Assembly (NCBI GenBank): GCA_030432635.1
Contig: JAUIMB010000008.1
Location: 114,422-178,421 of the forward strand
Reading direction: 5' to 3'
From: Bacteroidia bacterium
GTDB taxonomy: Bacteria > Bacteroidota > Bacteroidia > Flavobacteriales > Flavobacteriaceae
Length of the DNA: 64,000 nucleotides
In this document: positions 1 to 8,304 of the stretch, one piece after another
Layout: each line of letters opens with the position of its first letter
Numbering within the stretch: position 1 is the stretch's first letter
Made by a program: the position numbers and the translations under genes
The notes under the pieces: generated by a model
Seen by the model: the letters and a program-made list of their open reading frames with translations, nothing else
The model's database searches: none
Told to the model about the DNA's origin: nothing

Positions 1-27
1 TCCCAAGTCAAATTTATCGTTGCTGTA

Positions 28-441
28 TTATGCCAAAGGGAAGGATGCTTCTGTAAAAACACCAAATCCATCTGAAAAAAAATAACGCGCTCCAAGGTGA
101 CCTCCAAAGTTATTTAAACTTAAGCTTAAACCAGGATAAAGATCTAGGTTTTCATCAATATTAATGACATTGCCCAAATTGGCATTGAATCGTGCTTTTA
201 AGTCAAAACGATCACCAAAATTGGCATCCAAACGACTGTCAACACCCAAGGCATACGATGATTGTACACCTACAGATATATTTTCTCCTAAACCGTAATC
301 GAAACTTGCACTGATACCAGTTGCTTCATCCTGAATGTTGGCACCAACTTGAAATTTTTGATCTCCCTTTCCAGCATATACTTGCCCTTGTATGAAGGAT
401 ACTGTGGTTAAAGCCAAAATCAAAACTATATTTTTCATCAT
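28..441 (-). CDS. Small outer-membrane beta-barrel-like protein (DUF6646-like), probably truncated
   Basis: 137 residues with an N-terminal signal peptide (hydrophobic residues 4-15, cleavage near Q20 or A23). The rest is Gly/Asn/Phe-rich alternating sequence typical of a small outer-membrane barrel, with phrases such as FDYGLGENISVGV and LNNFGGHLGARYFF. From memory this matches the flavobacterial DUF6646 family; its function is unknown. The reading frame ends at TAA (28-30) just after SFPLA, but the same frame stays open from there to the window edge as YSNDKFDLG. Family members as I recall them run some 25 residues further, usually with Lys at the stop position. A nonsense mutation or sequencing error is therefore likely. 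A -7 promoter box lies at 508-515. Confidence 0.75.
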   Translation of the reverse strand: MMKNIVLILALTTVSFIQGQVYAGKGDQKFQVGANIQDEATGISASFDYGLGENISVGVQSSYALGVDSRLDANFGDRFDLKARFNANLGNVINIDENLDLYPGLSLSLNNFGGHLGARYFFSDGFGVFTEASFPLA

Positions 442-507
442 GTTAATTTTTATTAGAAATATCTATTTTAAGAAATAACCCTTTATGGGTCTCTAAATTT
501 GAAGCTG

Positions 508-515
508 CAAATATA
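508..515 (-). promoter_or_regulatory. -7 promoter box for the small barrel gene
   Basis: The minus strand reads TATATTTG followed by C, an exact match to the Bacteroidota -7 box TAnnTTTG. It lies 66 nt upstream of the ATG at 441, giving a leader of about 60 nt. No clear -33 TTG is present at 17-20 nt spacing, so this is a partial promoter match. Confidence 0.5.
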
Positions 516-528
516 AAAATAAGTTTTG

Positions 529-1389
529 TTATAACATGCGATGTGTACGCATGATGGCTTGGTCATTTTTCCAATCAATCCATTTTTGACCTTTGAGACG
601 TCGCATAAGATTATCAAAATGACGCATGACCATTATGTTGTAAACGGCTTTTCCTAAATTTTTTGGGTTTCTGGCCAAAGCTCGCAAACTCATAGAAAAA
701 CCAGGAGTTAGATATTTCATATAATGCCAATAACCTTCAGGTATGTAAAGAATTTCTCCATGGTTCAGTTCACATTTCCACCCTTTAGCATGTTTAAGAG
801 CAGGCCATTTTTTAAAATCCGGATTTGAAAAATCGATGTCTTCCCTGGTAATTAATGAATGTGGAATTTTATATAGATAATCGCTTTGATCTTGATCAAA
901 AAGAATACAGAGTTTTTTCCCTTCAAAATGAAAATGGAAAATATTGGCCAAATCAATGTCAAAGTGCATAAATGTATGTGAATCTGTACCTCCAAAGAAC
1001 AACATAGGAAGATTTTTCATGAGTTTAAGACCTAAATCGGGATAACTAAAGTCGTCTTGTAATTGAGGAATTTCCTTTAAAATATTCCATAGGAATATGC
1101 GATATTTTGTAGGCTCGGTTTTGAGCAAGTCCACATAATCGCTCATCTTCATTTTGGCATGCGGTTCGTTGAAACCGTCTTTGTAATCGACAGGTCGATC
1201 ATCATATAAAGGAACGACCTTGTTGCCAGCGATGGATTTTATATAGTCTAAATTCCATTTGTCATATGCTGGCCAATCTTCGATATGCCTTTCAATCACA
1301 ACAGGTTGTTGCGGTTTAAAATAATTGCTAATGAAAGCCTCTTTAGTAATGTTTTTTACTCGAGGAATGTCTTGAAGATTAAGTTTCAA
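529..1389 (-). CDS. Cupin-like (JmjC/Cupin_8) Fe(II)/2-oxoglutarate-type protein
   Basis: 286 residues of the cupin-like JmjC family, which includes 2-oxoglutarate-dependent hydroxylases; the substrate is unknown. Putative iron ligands are H142 and D144 in the segment MHFDIDLANIFHFHFEGKK, and H222 in YIPEGYWHYM, the expected HxD...H facial triad. K160 or a nearby Lys could bind the co-substrate. Translation appears to start at TTG (1387-1389), because no in-frame ATG lies nearby and a full promoter (TTG-N17-TAACTTTG) sits immediately upstream. It is transcribed separately from bioB. A second-shell or purely structural cupin role cannot be excluded. Confidence 0.8.
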   Translation of the reverse strand: MKLNLQDIPRVKNITKEAFISNYFKPQQPVVIERHIEDWPAYDKWNLDYIKSIAGNKVVPLYDDRPVDYKDGFNEPHAKMKMSDYVDLLKTEPTKYRIFLWNILKEIPQLQDDFSYPDLGLKLMKNLPMLFFGGTDSHTFMHFDIDLANIFHFHFEGKKLCILFDQDQSDYLYKIPHSLITREDIDFSNPDFKKWPALKHAKGWKCELNHGEILYIPEGYWHYMKYLTPGFSMSLRALARNPKNLGKAVYNIMVMRHFDNLMRRLKGQKWIDWKNDQAIMRTHRML

Positions 1390-1409
1390 CAGTCTAAAAA
1401 ATTAGATTT

Positions 1410-1437
1410 CAAAGTTAAGAAAACGTTATGGAATCAA
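1410..1437 (-). promoter_or_regulatory. Promoter of the cupin-like gene
   Basis: On the minus strand TTG (1435-1437) is followed by exactly 17 nt and then TAACTTTG (1410-1417), a full match to the Bacteroidota -33/-7 consensus. Transcription should begin near 1403, about 14 nt before the TTG start codon at 1389, which supports that unusual start. Confidence 0.7.
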
Positions 1438-1489
1438 TTTAATTGCTTGTTAAAATTTGAAGCGACCCAAAACCAATACTTTATAGAAT

Positions 1490-2584
1490 TTACTTTAAGA
1501 TTTTGGCTTTTTGTTTCGCGTCTTCATTGCGCTCTATGGTATGTTGAGGTCTCGACCATTTTGGTTTTTCTCCTAGGGATTGGTACTTCGAGTTTTCAGC
1601 CTCAACAGTTTTTGGTTGCATTTTTTTGATGAAAGGCTTTTGCGGATTTAAACCTAGTAATTCAAAGAGTTTCATGTCTTCATTGACATCTGGGTTTGGA
1701 GTTGTGAGTAGTTTATCTCCTGCAAAAATAGAATTGGCTCCAGCAAAAAAGCAAAGCGCTTGTCCTTCCTGCGACATTTCAGTGCGTCCAGCACTTAAAC
1801 GTACTTGAGTTTCAGGAATCACAATTCTTGTTGTGGCTACCATACGTACCATTTCCCAAATAGATACAGGTTTTTGATCTTCTAAAGGCGTGCCCTCAAC
1901 GGCTACCAAGGCATTGATAGGAACAGATTCGGGCTGCGGATTTAATGTTGAAAGTGCCACTAGCATACCTGCTCTATCCTCAACATTTTCTCCCATACCA
2001 ATAATTCCACCAGAGCAAACCGTAACATTGGTTTTACGTACATTATCGATGGTTTGAAGGCGATCTTCATAGCCTCTAGTGGAAATGACTTCTTTATAGT
2101 ATTCTTCGGAAGAATCCAAATTATGGTTATAAGCATATAATCCAGCTTCGGCGAGTCGCTGCGCTTGATTTTCAGTAATCATTCCAAGTGTACAACACAC
2201 TTCCATATCGAGCTTATTGATGGTACGTACCATTTCAAGGACTTGGTCAAACTCTTCGCCATCTTTCACATTTCGCCAAGCTGCACCCATACATACTCGA
2301 GAACTACCTGAAGATTTAGCTCGCAATGCTTGAGCCTTTACCTGCTGAACTGTCATAAGATCATTGCCTTCAATATTGGTGTGATATCTGGCAGCTTGCG
2401 GACAGTAACCACAATCTTCTGGGCATCCTCCAGTTTTGATTGATAACAACGTAGACACCTGAACCGTGTTGGGATCATGATGCTTACGATGAATGGATGC
2501 TGCTTTGTAAAGCAACTCCATTAAAGGGGTATTGTAGATCTCTAAAATTTCTTCTTTGGTCCAATTATGTCTTATCTCACTCAT
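1490..2584 (-). CDS. bioB: Biotin synthase
   Basis: Radical-SAM enzyme that inserts sulfur into dethiobiotin, the last step of biotin synthesis. The CxxxCxxC motif binding the catalytic 4Fe-4S cluster is C54, C58 and C61 (GGCPEDCGYC). The conserved YNHNLD and auxiliary-cluster Cys residues are present further on (MGAAWRNV; VCSGGIIGMGE). Length 364 aa, slightly long because of a charged C-terminal tail. The gene is separated from the rest of the biotin genes by the flotillin pair and has its own promoter at 2607-2634; a second -7 box lies just 4 nt from the ATG. The reaction uses dethiobiotin made by the bioF/bioA/bioD products encoded upstream. Confidence 0.97.
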   Translation of the reverse strand: MSEIRHNWTKEEILEIYNTPLMELLYKAASIHRKHHDPNTVQVSTLLSIKTGGCPEDCGYCPQAARYHTNIEGNDLMTVQQVKAQALRAKSSGSSRVCMGAAWRNVKDGEEFDQVLEMVRTINKLDMEVCCTLGMITENQAQRLAEAGLYAYNHNLDSSEEYYKEVISTRGYEDRLQTIDNVRKTNVTVCSGGIIGMGENVEDRAGMLVALSTLNPQPESVPINALVAVEGTPLEDQKPVSIWEMVRMVATTRIVIPETQVRLSAGRTEMSQEGQALCFFAGANSIFAGDKLLTTPNPDVNEDMKLFELLGLNPQKPFIKKMQPKTVEAENSKYQSLGEKPKWSRPQHTIERNEDAKQKAKILK

Positions 2585-2606
2585 AGGTCAAAAATAAAAT
2601 TAAAAT

Positions 2607-2634
2607 CAAAAATAATCTAAAAACTATAGTTCAA
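2607..2634 (-). promoter_or_regulatory. bioB promoter
   Basis: Minus strand: TTG (2632-2634), 17 nt, TATTTTTG (2607-2614), a full -33/-7 match. A second TATTTTTG lies at 2589-2596, ending 4 nt before the ATG but without a spaced TTG. Two start sites are therefore possible, one giving a short leader and one nearly leaderless. No recognisable biotin-repressor operator was seen. Confidence 0.65.
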
Positions 2635-2648
2635 TTTCAAAACAAGAA

Positions 2649-2672
2649 AAAATCCGCATAATTGCGGATTTT
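2649..2672 (-). terminator. Rho-independent terminator after the flotillin gene
   Basis: Perfect 10-bp stem AAAATCCGCA/TGCGGATTTT with a 4-nt loop. On the minus strand it is followed by a T-rich run. It lies 7 nt beyond the flotillin stop codon and separates that transcript from bioB. Confidence 0.8.
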
Positions 2673-2678
2673 ATTAAA

Positions 2679-4109
2679 TTAACTTTCGGTATTGTCTTTG
2701 CCTTTCGGAAGGGATTTTGAATCTTCCGGTTTAGGTTTGTCTTTTCCCTTCAGATATTCAGGTAAATCCATTCCAGCCATATTGAACATGTCTTGCAACG
2801 GAGGTACAGATTTGTACATGCCAGAAAGGAAATTAGCGGTCGATGACTTTCCATCTTCACCATTTCCACCATTGTCCCAAACAGTGACTTTATCAATTTT
2901 GATGTTCTTTATTGCATCAGCTTGGGTTTTTACCAACTCAGGCAACTTATCAGCAATCAATAATAAAACGGCATCTTTACTACTGTTGCCAGCAGCTTTT
3001 ACAATTTCCTCAAGACCTGCTGCTTGCTTTGTAAGCAACTCAAACTGACCTTGTGCTTCAGCTTGCGCTTTGAATAATATTGCATCAGCTTCACCTTTCG
3101 CTTTTCGTCTGATACGTTCTGCTTCAGCTTCAGCATCAATTTCCGCTTTGCGTTTATCAATTTCCGCAGGTACAATGACATCTGCCATTTGGGAAGAACG
3201 TTCGCGTTCAGCTCTAGCGACTTCAGCATCTTTCTCAGCAGCGTAAGATTCTTCCAAAGCTTTTGCGCTTTGAACTTTTTCTGCTGCAATAGCGACACGC
3301 TCTGCCTCGGCTTCACGCTGACGACGTAATGAATCAGAATTTGCAACCGCAATTTTCGCCTTGTTTTCACCTTCAACAGCCTGTGCATTTGCTGCAGCTA
3401 CTTGAGTTCTTTCATCTTGAACAGCATTTGCTTCACCAATAGATCCATCTCTCGTTTTTTCTGCAACCGACTTTCGAGCAGCATTAATGGCATGAGCTGC
3501 AGCTTCCTTACCAAGTGCTTCAATATATCCAGATTCATCAACAATATCAGTAATGTTTACATTGATGAGCTTCAAACCTACTTTCTTGAGCTCTGACTCT
3601 ACAGATTGTGAAATATTGGTCAAAAATTTATCACGATCATTATTGATTTCCTCAATATCCATTGAGGCCACTACTAAACGCAATTGACCGAAAATAATCT
3701 CTTTGGCCAATTCTTGTATGTCCTGTAAACCTAAACCGAGCAATCGTTCAGCAGCGTTTTGCATCACGCCAGGTTCTGTAGAAACACCGATGGTAAAACG
3801 AGAGGGTACATTAACACGAATATTTTGTTTAGACAGTGCATTGATAAGGTTGACTTCTATTGAAATTGGTGTTAAATCAAGAAACTCATAATCTTGAATT
3901 ACAGGGAAGATGAAGGCTGCTCCACCATGAATACATTTTGCTGATTTTCCACCACCAACTTTTCCGTAGACCACTAAAATGCGATCTGAAGGACAACGTT
4001 TATAGCGTTTGATAAGAATAATAAGAAAGACAAAGATGATCAGAATCGCGATAACGACCACGATCGGAAAGCCTAGATCAAAGTTTTGTTGTGTCAGAAG
4101 GTAGTTCAT
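2679..4109 (-). CDS. Flotillin family protein (FloT-like)
   Basis: 476 residues. An N-terminal membrane hairpin/TM segment (about residues 13-34) is followed by a band-7/PHB domain (FPVIQDYEFLDLTPISIEVN onward). A long Ala/Glu-rich coiled coil with repeated EAE and KAEIDAEAEAER-like motifs covers about residues 200-360, and the C-terminal tail is charged and low-complexity. Flotillins scaffold ordered membrane microdomains. The start overlaps the end of the upstream NfeD-like membrane gene by 32 nt, so the two are translationally coupled, as with yuaF-floT in Bacillus. The specific client process is not evident. Confidence 0.93.
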   Translation of the reverse strand: MNYLLTQQNFDLGFPIVVVIAILIIFVFLIILIKRYKRCPSDRILVVYGKVGGGKSAKCIHGGAAFIFPVIQDYEFLDLTPISIEVNLINALSKQNIRVNVPSRFTIGVSTEPGVMQNAAERLLGLGLQDIQELAKEIIFGQLRLVVASMDIEEINNDRDKFLTNISQSVESELKKVGLKLINVNITDIVDESGYIEALGKEAAAHAINAARKSVAEKTRDGSIGEANAVQDERTQVAAANAQAVEGENKAKIAVANSDSLRRQREAEAERVAIAAEKVQSAKALEESYAAEKDAEVARAERERSSQMADVIVPAEIDKRKAEIDAEAEAERIRRKAKGEADAILFKAQAEAQGQFELLTKQAAGLEEIVKAAGNSSKDAVLLLIADKLPELVKTQADAIKNIKIDKVTVWDNGGNGEDGKSSTANFLSGMYKSVPPLQDMFNMAGMDLPEYLKGKDKPKPEDSKSLPKGKDNTES

Positions 4110-4707
4110 AGTTTTGTGTATTAAATGGTTCTATTGCTTTTTTAGTTTGTTCTACGATGAGTATACCATTATTGGTTACATCAATGACTTTTATGAGTGT
4201 TCCAGATTTCAATTCCATAAGCGAATCTGTAAGTGCTTCGAGTTCTCTCAGGCTGCCTTGTACACGAACGCTGACTTTTCCCATGCTTGAGCGCGTTGCG
4301 CCAATAGTTAGATAGACTTCACCCACGGCTCCTATGGCATTTTTATATTGTAAAGTCCCACTATCTGCCAATTTCCGCATAGAAAAAAACATGGCAGCCA
4401 TAATCGTCATCATAACCAATCCTGCGATTGTAGCGATAATTACACTAGCAGGTTTAGACATTTCAGCATTTAAACATGCTATACCTGTCCATCCGAAAAT
4501 AGTAAAAAACCCAACCAGATTTTTGAATGTTATAAATTGAAATCCAATACCTGAATCTGCTTCAATCTCTGTGTCTGCATCAAGATCGTCACCACCATCA
4601 ATTCCAATGAACGTGGTAATTACAACAAAGAGAAAAATCAATGAGCCAACAAGAGCGATGACCCAAAAGAATTGAGAAAACCCGTCTAAAGCTTTAAACC
4701 ATTCCAT
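4078..4707 (-). CDS. NfeD/YuaF-like membrane protein with OB-fold domain, flotillin partner
   Basis: 209 residues. Hydrophobic segments lie at about 13-36, 56-75 and 87-110, separated by an acidic extracytoplasmic stretch (GGDDLDADTEIEAD). The C-terminal soluble domain (about 120-190; GAVGEVYLTIGATRSSMGKVSVRV) looks like the small beta-barrel found in NfeD proteins. NfeD-like proteins are encoded next to stomatin or flotillin genes and work with them in membrane organisation. It is the first gene of a two-gene unit with the flotillin gene and overlaps it by 32 nt. Confidence 0.85.
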   Translation of the reverse strand: MEWFKALDGFSQFFWVIALVGSLIFLFVVITTFIGIDGGDDLDADTEIEADSGIGFQFITFKNLVGFFTIFGWTGIACLNAEMSKPASVIIATIAGLVMMTIMAAMFFSMRKLADSGTLQYKNAIGAVGEVYLTIGATRSSMGKVSVRVQGSLRELEALTDSLMELKSGTLIKVIDVTNNGILIVEQTKKAIEPFNTQNYELPSDTTKL

Positions 4708-4778
4708 AATAGGTTAGTGTTAAAAATTAATATTGAAAGATAAGACCTTTACAAGGTACTTACAATTTAAAATTGATG

Positions 4779-5930
4779 TTATTTTGATAGTAGAATAGAC
4801 ACAGCATTTCCGCCAAATCCAACAGCATTTACCAAGATATTATTGAGTTGTTTAGGTGCTTCTTGCTTCAGGTAAGGTATTGAAAGGAATTTTTGATATT
4901 GTAGCATCATGATAGCCGTTTCAATATTTAAAAGTCCAGATGCACCAAGGCTGTGACCTATTTTCCACTTATTAGTAGTTAAAGCAGGAATTTTGTTACA
5001 AAAAACGGATTGTATGGCATTAATTTCGGCCTGATCACCTTTAATGGTTCCTGGTGTATGGGTGACGACAACATCGATATTTTCTGGTGCAATTGACCCT
5101 AAAGCCATGGTCATGGAGCGTTGAAAACAGTCTGCATTGGAAGATAAAGAAGCATTGTGCTCCAAGACTTCTGTCGCATAACCCAACCCTTTTATTGCAG
5201 CAAGTCTATTATCGGAGCTACCTTTTTCCAAACACGCCATTGCAGCACCTTCAGCTAAAACCATCGTATTTTGGGTCTTATTGAGGTTTAGGGCTTGGTT
5301 AGGATATTGACAATGCTGAAGGCGTTCAGAATGACAATAAATCTTCAAGGCTTTCATTTGGGCAATCGTAAAAGGTGTTAATGGTGCCTCACTGCCACCA
5401 ACCAAGAATTTACTACACATTCCAGAGTTGATCCATGCGATTCCATTGAGCATCGCGTGCAATGCTGTGGAACAGGTAATCGAATGTGAAATTTCAGGAC
5501 CTTGGGTTTGTAAGTCGTGGGCAACCCAAGACGATATGTTGCCTAGTGTTGTTGTTGGAGAGGTTAGAATTTCGGCTATTCCTTGTTTCAGGAATGAGTC
5601 GTAATACGACTCAAAGAGATGTGTCGCACCTCGAGAAGAACCAATATTAATTCCAAAATTATCACTAGCCTTCCAACCTGCGATTTTTAGGGCTTGCCTT
5701 GAGGTGAAAATGGCATAGAGCACAGAGTTGTCCAAACGTTTGTATTTTGGATTTGAACGCCTTAGCAGTTCTATACTCTCTTTTGCTTCGGTAGGTAATC
5801 TTGCAACCAATTCACTAGGATTCAGGGAAAAAAAATGTGCGTCATTCAGGGAGTTGTTCCAGATGTCTTTAGACCGAAACCCTAATGGCGAAATCGATGA
5901 AATGGCTGTTATAGAAATGGGTTGTTGCAA
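4779..5930 (-). CDS. Beta-ketoacyl synthase (KAS I/II fold) in the biotin locus
   Basis: 383 residues with a complete KAS I/II active site: nucleophile C153 (ITCSTALHA), H291 (VVTHTPGT), and K321/H326 in NKWKIGHSLGASG. The C-terminal GFGGNAVSIL signature is present. Such enzymes condense malonyl-ACP with an acyl primer. It is short compared with FabF (about 410 aa). Its position beside bioA suggests a role in the pimeloyl precursor of biotin, but this is inference; a polyene/aryl-polyene type synthase is an alternative. The start codon is TTG at 5928-5930: no ATG fits, the N-terminus QQPISITAISSISPLG aligns with family starts, and a -7 box lies just upstream. Confidence 0.85.
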   Translation of the reverse strand: MQQPISITAISSISPLGFRSKDIWNNSLNDAHFFSLNPSELVARLPTEAKESIELLRRSNPKYKRLDNSVLYAIFTSRQALKIAGWKASDNFGINIGSSRGATHLFESYYDSFLKQGIAEILTSPTTTLGNISSWVAHDLQTQGPEISHSITCSTALHAMLNGIAWINSGMCSKFLVGGSEAPLTPFTIAQMKALKIYCHSERLQHCQYPNQALNLNKTQNTMVLAEGAAMACLEKGSSDNRLAAIKGLGYATEVLEHNASLSSNADCFQRSMTMALGSIAPENIDVVVTHTPGTIKGDQAEINAIQSVFCNKIPALTTNKWKIGHSLGASGLLNIETAIMMLQYQKFLSIPYLKQEAPKQLNNILVNAVGFGGNAVSILLSK

Positions 5931-5946
5931 GGAATTTTGTTTTAGG

Positions 5947-5954
5947 CAAAAATA
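5947..5954 (-). promoter_or_regulatory. -7 box upstream of the ketoacyl synthase gene
   Basis: The minus strand reads TATTTTTG followed by CC, matching TAnnTTTG, and ends 16 nt before the TTG start codon at 5930. This implies a leader of about 10 nt. The gene could thus be transcribed independently of bioA as well as by read-through across the 78-nt gap. No good -33 element was found. Confidence 0.4.
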
Positions 5955-6008
5955 AGATTTCTTTAGTCTATTGAGAAAATGAATGGGTGTATCTTGACAT
6001 GCCAGTAA

Positions 6009-7274
6009 TCAAATCCTATCCAAGACTTTTTCAATAGCAATATACACCTTGTTTAACTGTTTTTCAGAAATCACATAAGGTGCCAAGATATAAATGGTTT
6101 GTCCTAATGGACGCAGAAATACACCTCTTTCCATAAAACTATGGAATAATTTATCACGTAAATTTCCGTAGCGTTCCATTTTGATGTCTAGATCTAAAGC
6201 GAAAATAATGCCTTTTTGTCTGATAGAAGCGACTTTTGGATGTGTTTCAATCCGCTGTCCAAAATCTTGATGAGAAGCTATAATTCGACTAATATTGGCT
6301 TGCATGTCTTCTGATTTTAGCAGCTCAATTCCTGCCAAAGCAGCTCTGCATGCTAGTGGATTCGCAGAATAGGTGTGTCCATGAAAAAAGCCCTTACTTA
6401 GGTCATCGTTATAAAAAGCATCAAAAACGTCTTGAGAACAACTTGTTATGGCCATGGGAAGTAAACCAGCAGTTAAAGCCTTGCTCAAGCACATAATATC
6501 TGGTTTGGTCGCTAAGTAATCTGAAGCGAAATGTTTTCCTGTTTTTCCAAAACCCGTCATCACTTCATCTGCAATGGTAATGATGTTATTGTGTTTACAG
6601 AAATTCAAAATCATATTGAGTCCATGGGTATCATGCATTTGCATGGCTGCAGCACCTTGCACTAATGGTTCATAGATAAATCCAGCAACCTTGTTGGTGT
6701 TCACAATATCTGAAAGCTGTTTTATAATCAAGTCATGGTTCTTTCCATTTGGTGTTGGAATACGAACCACTTTCAGAAAGAAATCCTCAAACGGACCATT
6801 ATAAACCGATAATCCAGAAACACTCATCGCTCCAAAGGTGTCACCATGAAATCCATCTTCAAAAGCGATAAGCGTATTGTGCTTTTCACCTTTGTTGAAA
6901 TGATACTGCAACGCCATTTTAATTCCGACTTCAACAGCAGTAGATCCGTTATCGCTAAAAAACAACTTATTTTGGTTGTTAGGAAGTATATCGATCAATG
7001 CTTCGGAAAGTTCCACAGCAGGACGATGGGTAAAGCCACTAAATACGATTTGGTCCAACTGTTGCATTTGTTCGGTGACGCATTTGATGATGTGAGGATT
7101 ACAATGTCCATACATACACGTATACCATGAGGCTATGGCATCGATATAATTATTGCCATCCTCATCGGTAAGTACACAACCTTCTGCTTTCACAATGGCA
7201 ATCGTATCAGGATGTGTCTTGTGTTGGGTTAATGGATGCCAAAGGTGTTTTTTATCGCGTTCTTTTAAAGCCAT
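6009..7274 (-). CDS. bioA: Adenosylmethionine-8-amino-7-oxononanoate aminotransferase
   Basis: 421 residues; class-III PLP aminotransferase that converts KAPA to DAPA using S-adenosylmethionine as amino donor. Visible motifs are the N-terminal HLWHPLTQ substrate region, SWYTCMYGHCNP (about 49-60), the glycine-rich SDNGSTAVEVGIKM (107-120), the PLP Asp in ITIADEVMTGFGKTG (D236), and the PLP lysine K265 in CLSKALTAGLLP. The substrate-specific Trp/Tyr in SWY favours BioA over other class-III enzymes. It lies 41 nt downstream of bioD in the biotin block. Confidence 0.97.
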   Translation of the reverse strand: MALKERDKKHLWHPLTQHKTHPDTIAIVKAEGCVLTDEDGNNYIDAIASWYTCMYGHCNPHIIKCVTEQMQQLDQIVFSGFTHRPAVELSEALIDILPNNQNKLFFSDNGSTAVEVGIKMALQYHFNKGEKHNTLIAFEDGFHGDTFGAMSVSGLSVYNGPFEDFFLKVVRIPTPNGKNHDLIIKQLSDIVNTNKVAGFIYEPLVQGAAAMQMHDTHGLNMILNFCKHNNIITIADEVMTGFGKTGKHFASDYLATKPDIMCLSKALTAGLLPMAITSCSQDVFDAFYNDDLSKGFFHGHTYSANPLACRAALAGIELLKSEDMQANISRIIASHQDFGQRIETHPKVASIRQKGIIFALDLDIKMERYGNLRDKLFHSFMERGVFLRPLGQTIYILAPYVISEKQLNKVYIAIEKVLDRI

Positions 7275-7315
7275 GTTTATTTTGCTGAACTTAATTGATG
7301 TGTTGTAAAGTAAAT

Positions 7316-7927
7316 TTAAAGTAAGTTGCTCTTAAACTTTGAGGCATATTCCTTTACCACGTTTTTGTCAAAATAAGGTTCTTCGTCTATGCGACCAATA
7401 ACCTTCACATCGGTCATTTTTGTAATAATCGCTTCAGTTGTTTTATGCTCATTTCCACTGAAAATAATGGCTACATCAACCCCTTTTTCCTGTAATAGAT
7501 TTACAGTTAATAAGGAATGGTTAATGCTGCCTAAATAATGGCGAGATACTACAATGATTTTGTAGTTAGGCTGAAGGAGATCTAGAATGGTATGCTGCTC
7601 ATTTATGGGAACCAATAATCCTCCAGCACCTTCAATTACAAGGTGGTTTGTTGTTTTAGGTTCCTGAATTCCCTTTAAATCAATTTCTATGTTGTCGATT
7701 TCAGCTGCAGCATGCGGACTCATTGGTGTGTTTAAGGCATAACTGTTGCTATGGAATACACTTTTCCTATTTGAAACAAGTTGTTCAACTTTTTTAGTGT
7801 CACAATTTTCTAAATCGCCAGCTTGAATCGGTTTCCAGTAATCAGCCTCCAAAGCTTCCGTAATTATGGCTGAAGCTATTGTTTTTCCTACATCTGTGCC
7901 TATTCCAGTAATGAAATATGTACTCAT
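7316..7927 (-). CDS. bioD: Dethiobiotin synthetase
   Basis: 203 residues. The P-loop GIGTDVGKT (residues 8-16) binds ATP; KPIQAG and IEGAGGLLVPI are the DAPA/ATP-binding signatures of BioD. It carboxylates DAPA and closes the ureido ring to form dethiobiotin. Its ATG overlaps the stop of the upstream DUF2007 gene by 4 nt (7924-7927), showing translational coupling in the order bioF, DUF2007, bioD. Confidence 0.96.
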   Translation of the reverse strand: MSTYFITGIGTDVGKTIASAIITEALEADYWKPIQAGDLENCDTKKVEQLVSNRKSVFHSNSYALNTPMSPHAAAEIDNIEIDLKGIQEPKTTNHLVIEGAGGLLVPINEQHTILDLLQPNYKIIVVSRHYLGSINHSLLTVNLLQEKGVDVAIIFSGNEHKTTEAIITKMTDVKVIGRIDEEPYFDKNVVKEYASKFKSNLL

Positions 7928-8304
7928 TTAAAAACGGTTTTACATGCATTACAAATGTAATTCGTTCGCTCAAAAAATGGGAATAACATATAAAAAAGGT
8001 TCTTTCTTTCCAAAGGAGCGATCAAGACTTGGGCAGCATTACATGACGGACAATGCATCGGTTCTCCATCGTCATTGGTTTCATAGGCTCTAATTTCATT
8101 GTAAATCTTGACTGCATTTTCGAAATCATCATCGGAAACCAACAACTTTACACCACCAATAGCCTGACTGATCAATGGATCGGAATCCACGGTTTTTTCA
8201 TCCAATAACATGACTGTTATGCCTTCAGCCTCTAGTTTTGATTTCGTGATTTGCGCTTCGGTTGAATATGGAAAGGTCGCAAGAACTTGAAAATGGTCTA
8301 TCAT
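7924..8304 (-). CDS. DUF2007 protein with C-terminal zinc ribbon, coupled to biotin genes
   Basis: 126 residues. The N-terminal part (about 5-75) is a DUF2007 (signal-transducing protein-like) ferredoxin-like domain: HFQVLATFPYSTEAQITKSKLEAEGI, then a conserved AIGGVKLLVSDDDFENA segment. The C-terminus adds a zinc ribbon, C85-x2-C88 and C118-x2-C121. The function is unknown; DUF2007 proteins are proposed regulators. It overlaps bioF by 4 nt and bioD by 4 nt, so it is an integral member of the biotin operon. It could sense a pathway intermediate or simply be co-transcribed. Confidence 0.85.
   Translation of the reverse strand: MIDHFQVLATFPYSTEAQITKSKLEAEGITVMLLDEKTVDSDPLISQAIGGVKLLVSDDDFENAVKIYNEIRAYETNDDGEPMHCPSCNAAQVLIAPLERKNLFYMLFPFFERTNYICNACKTVFK

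Noticed and set aside
1285..1629. 114-codon plus-strand ORF across the cupin/bioB junction
   Set aside because: Overlaps two well-supported minus-strand genes, has no recognisable domain and includes the cupin promoter; a shadow frame.
2999..3388. 129-codon ORF in another frame inside the flotillin gene
   Set aside because: Low-complexity Lys/Leu/Gln-rich translation produced by the Ala/Glu coiled-coil repeat read out of frame.
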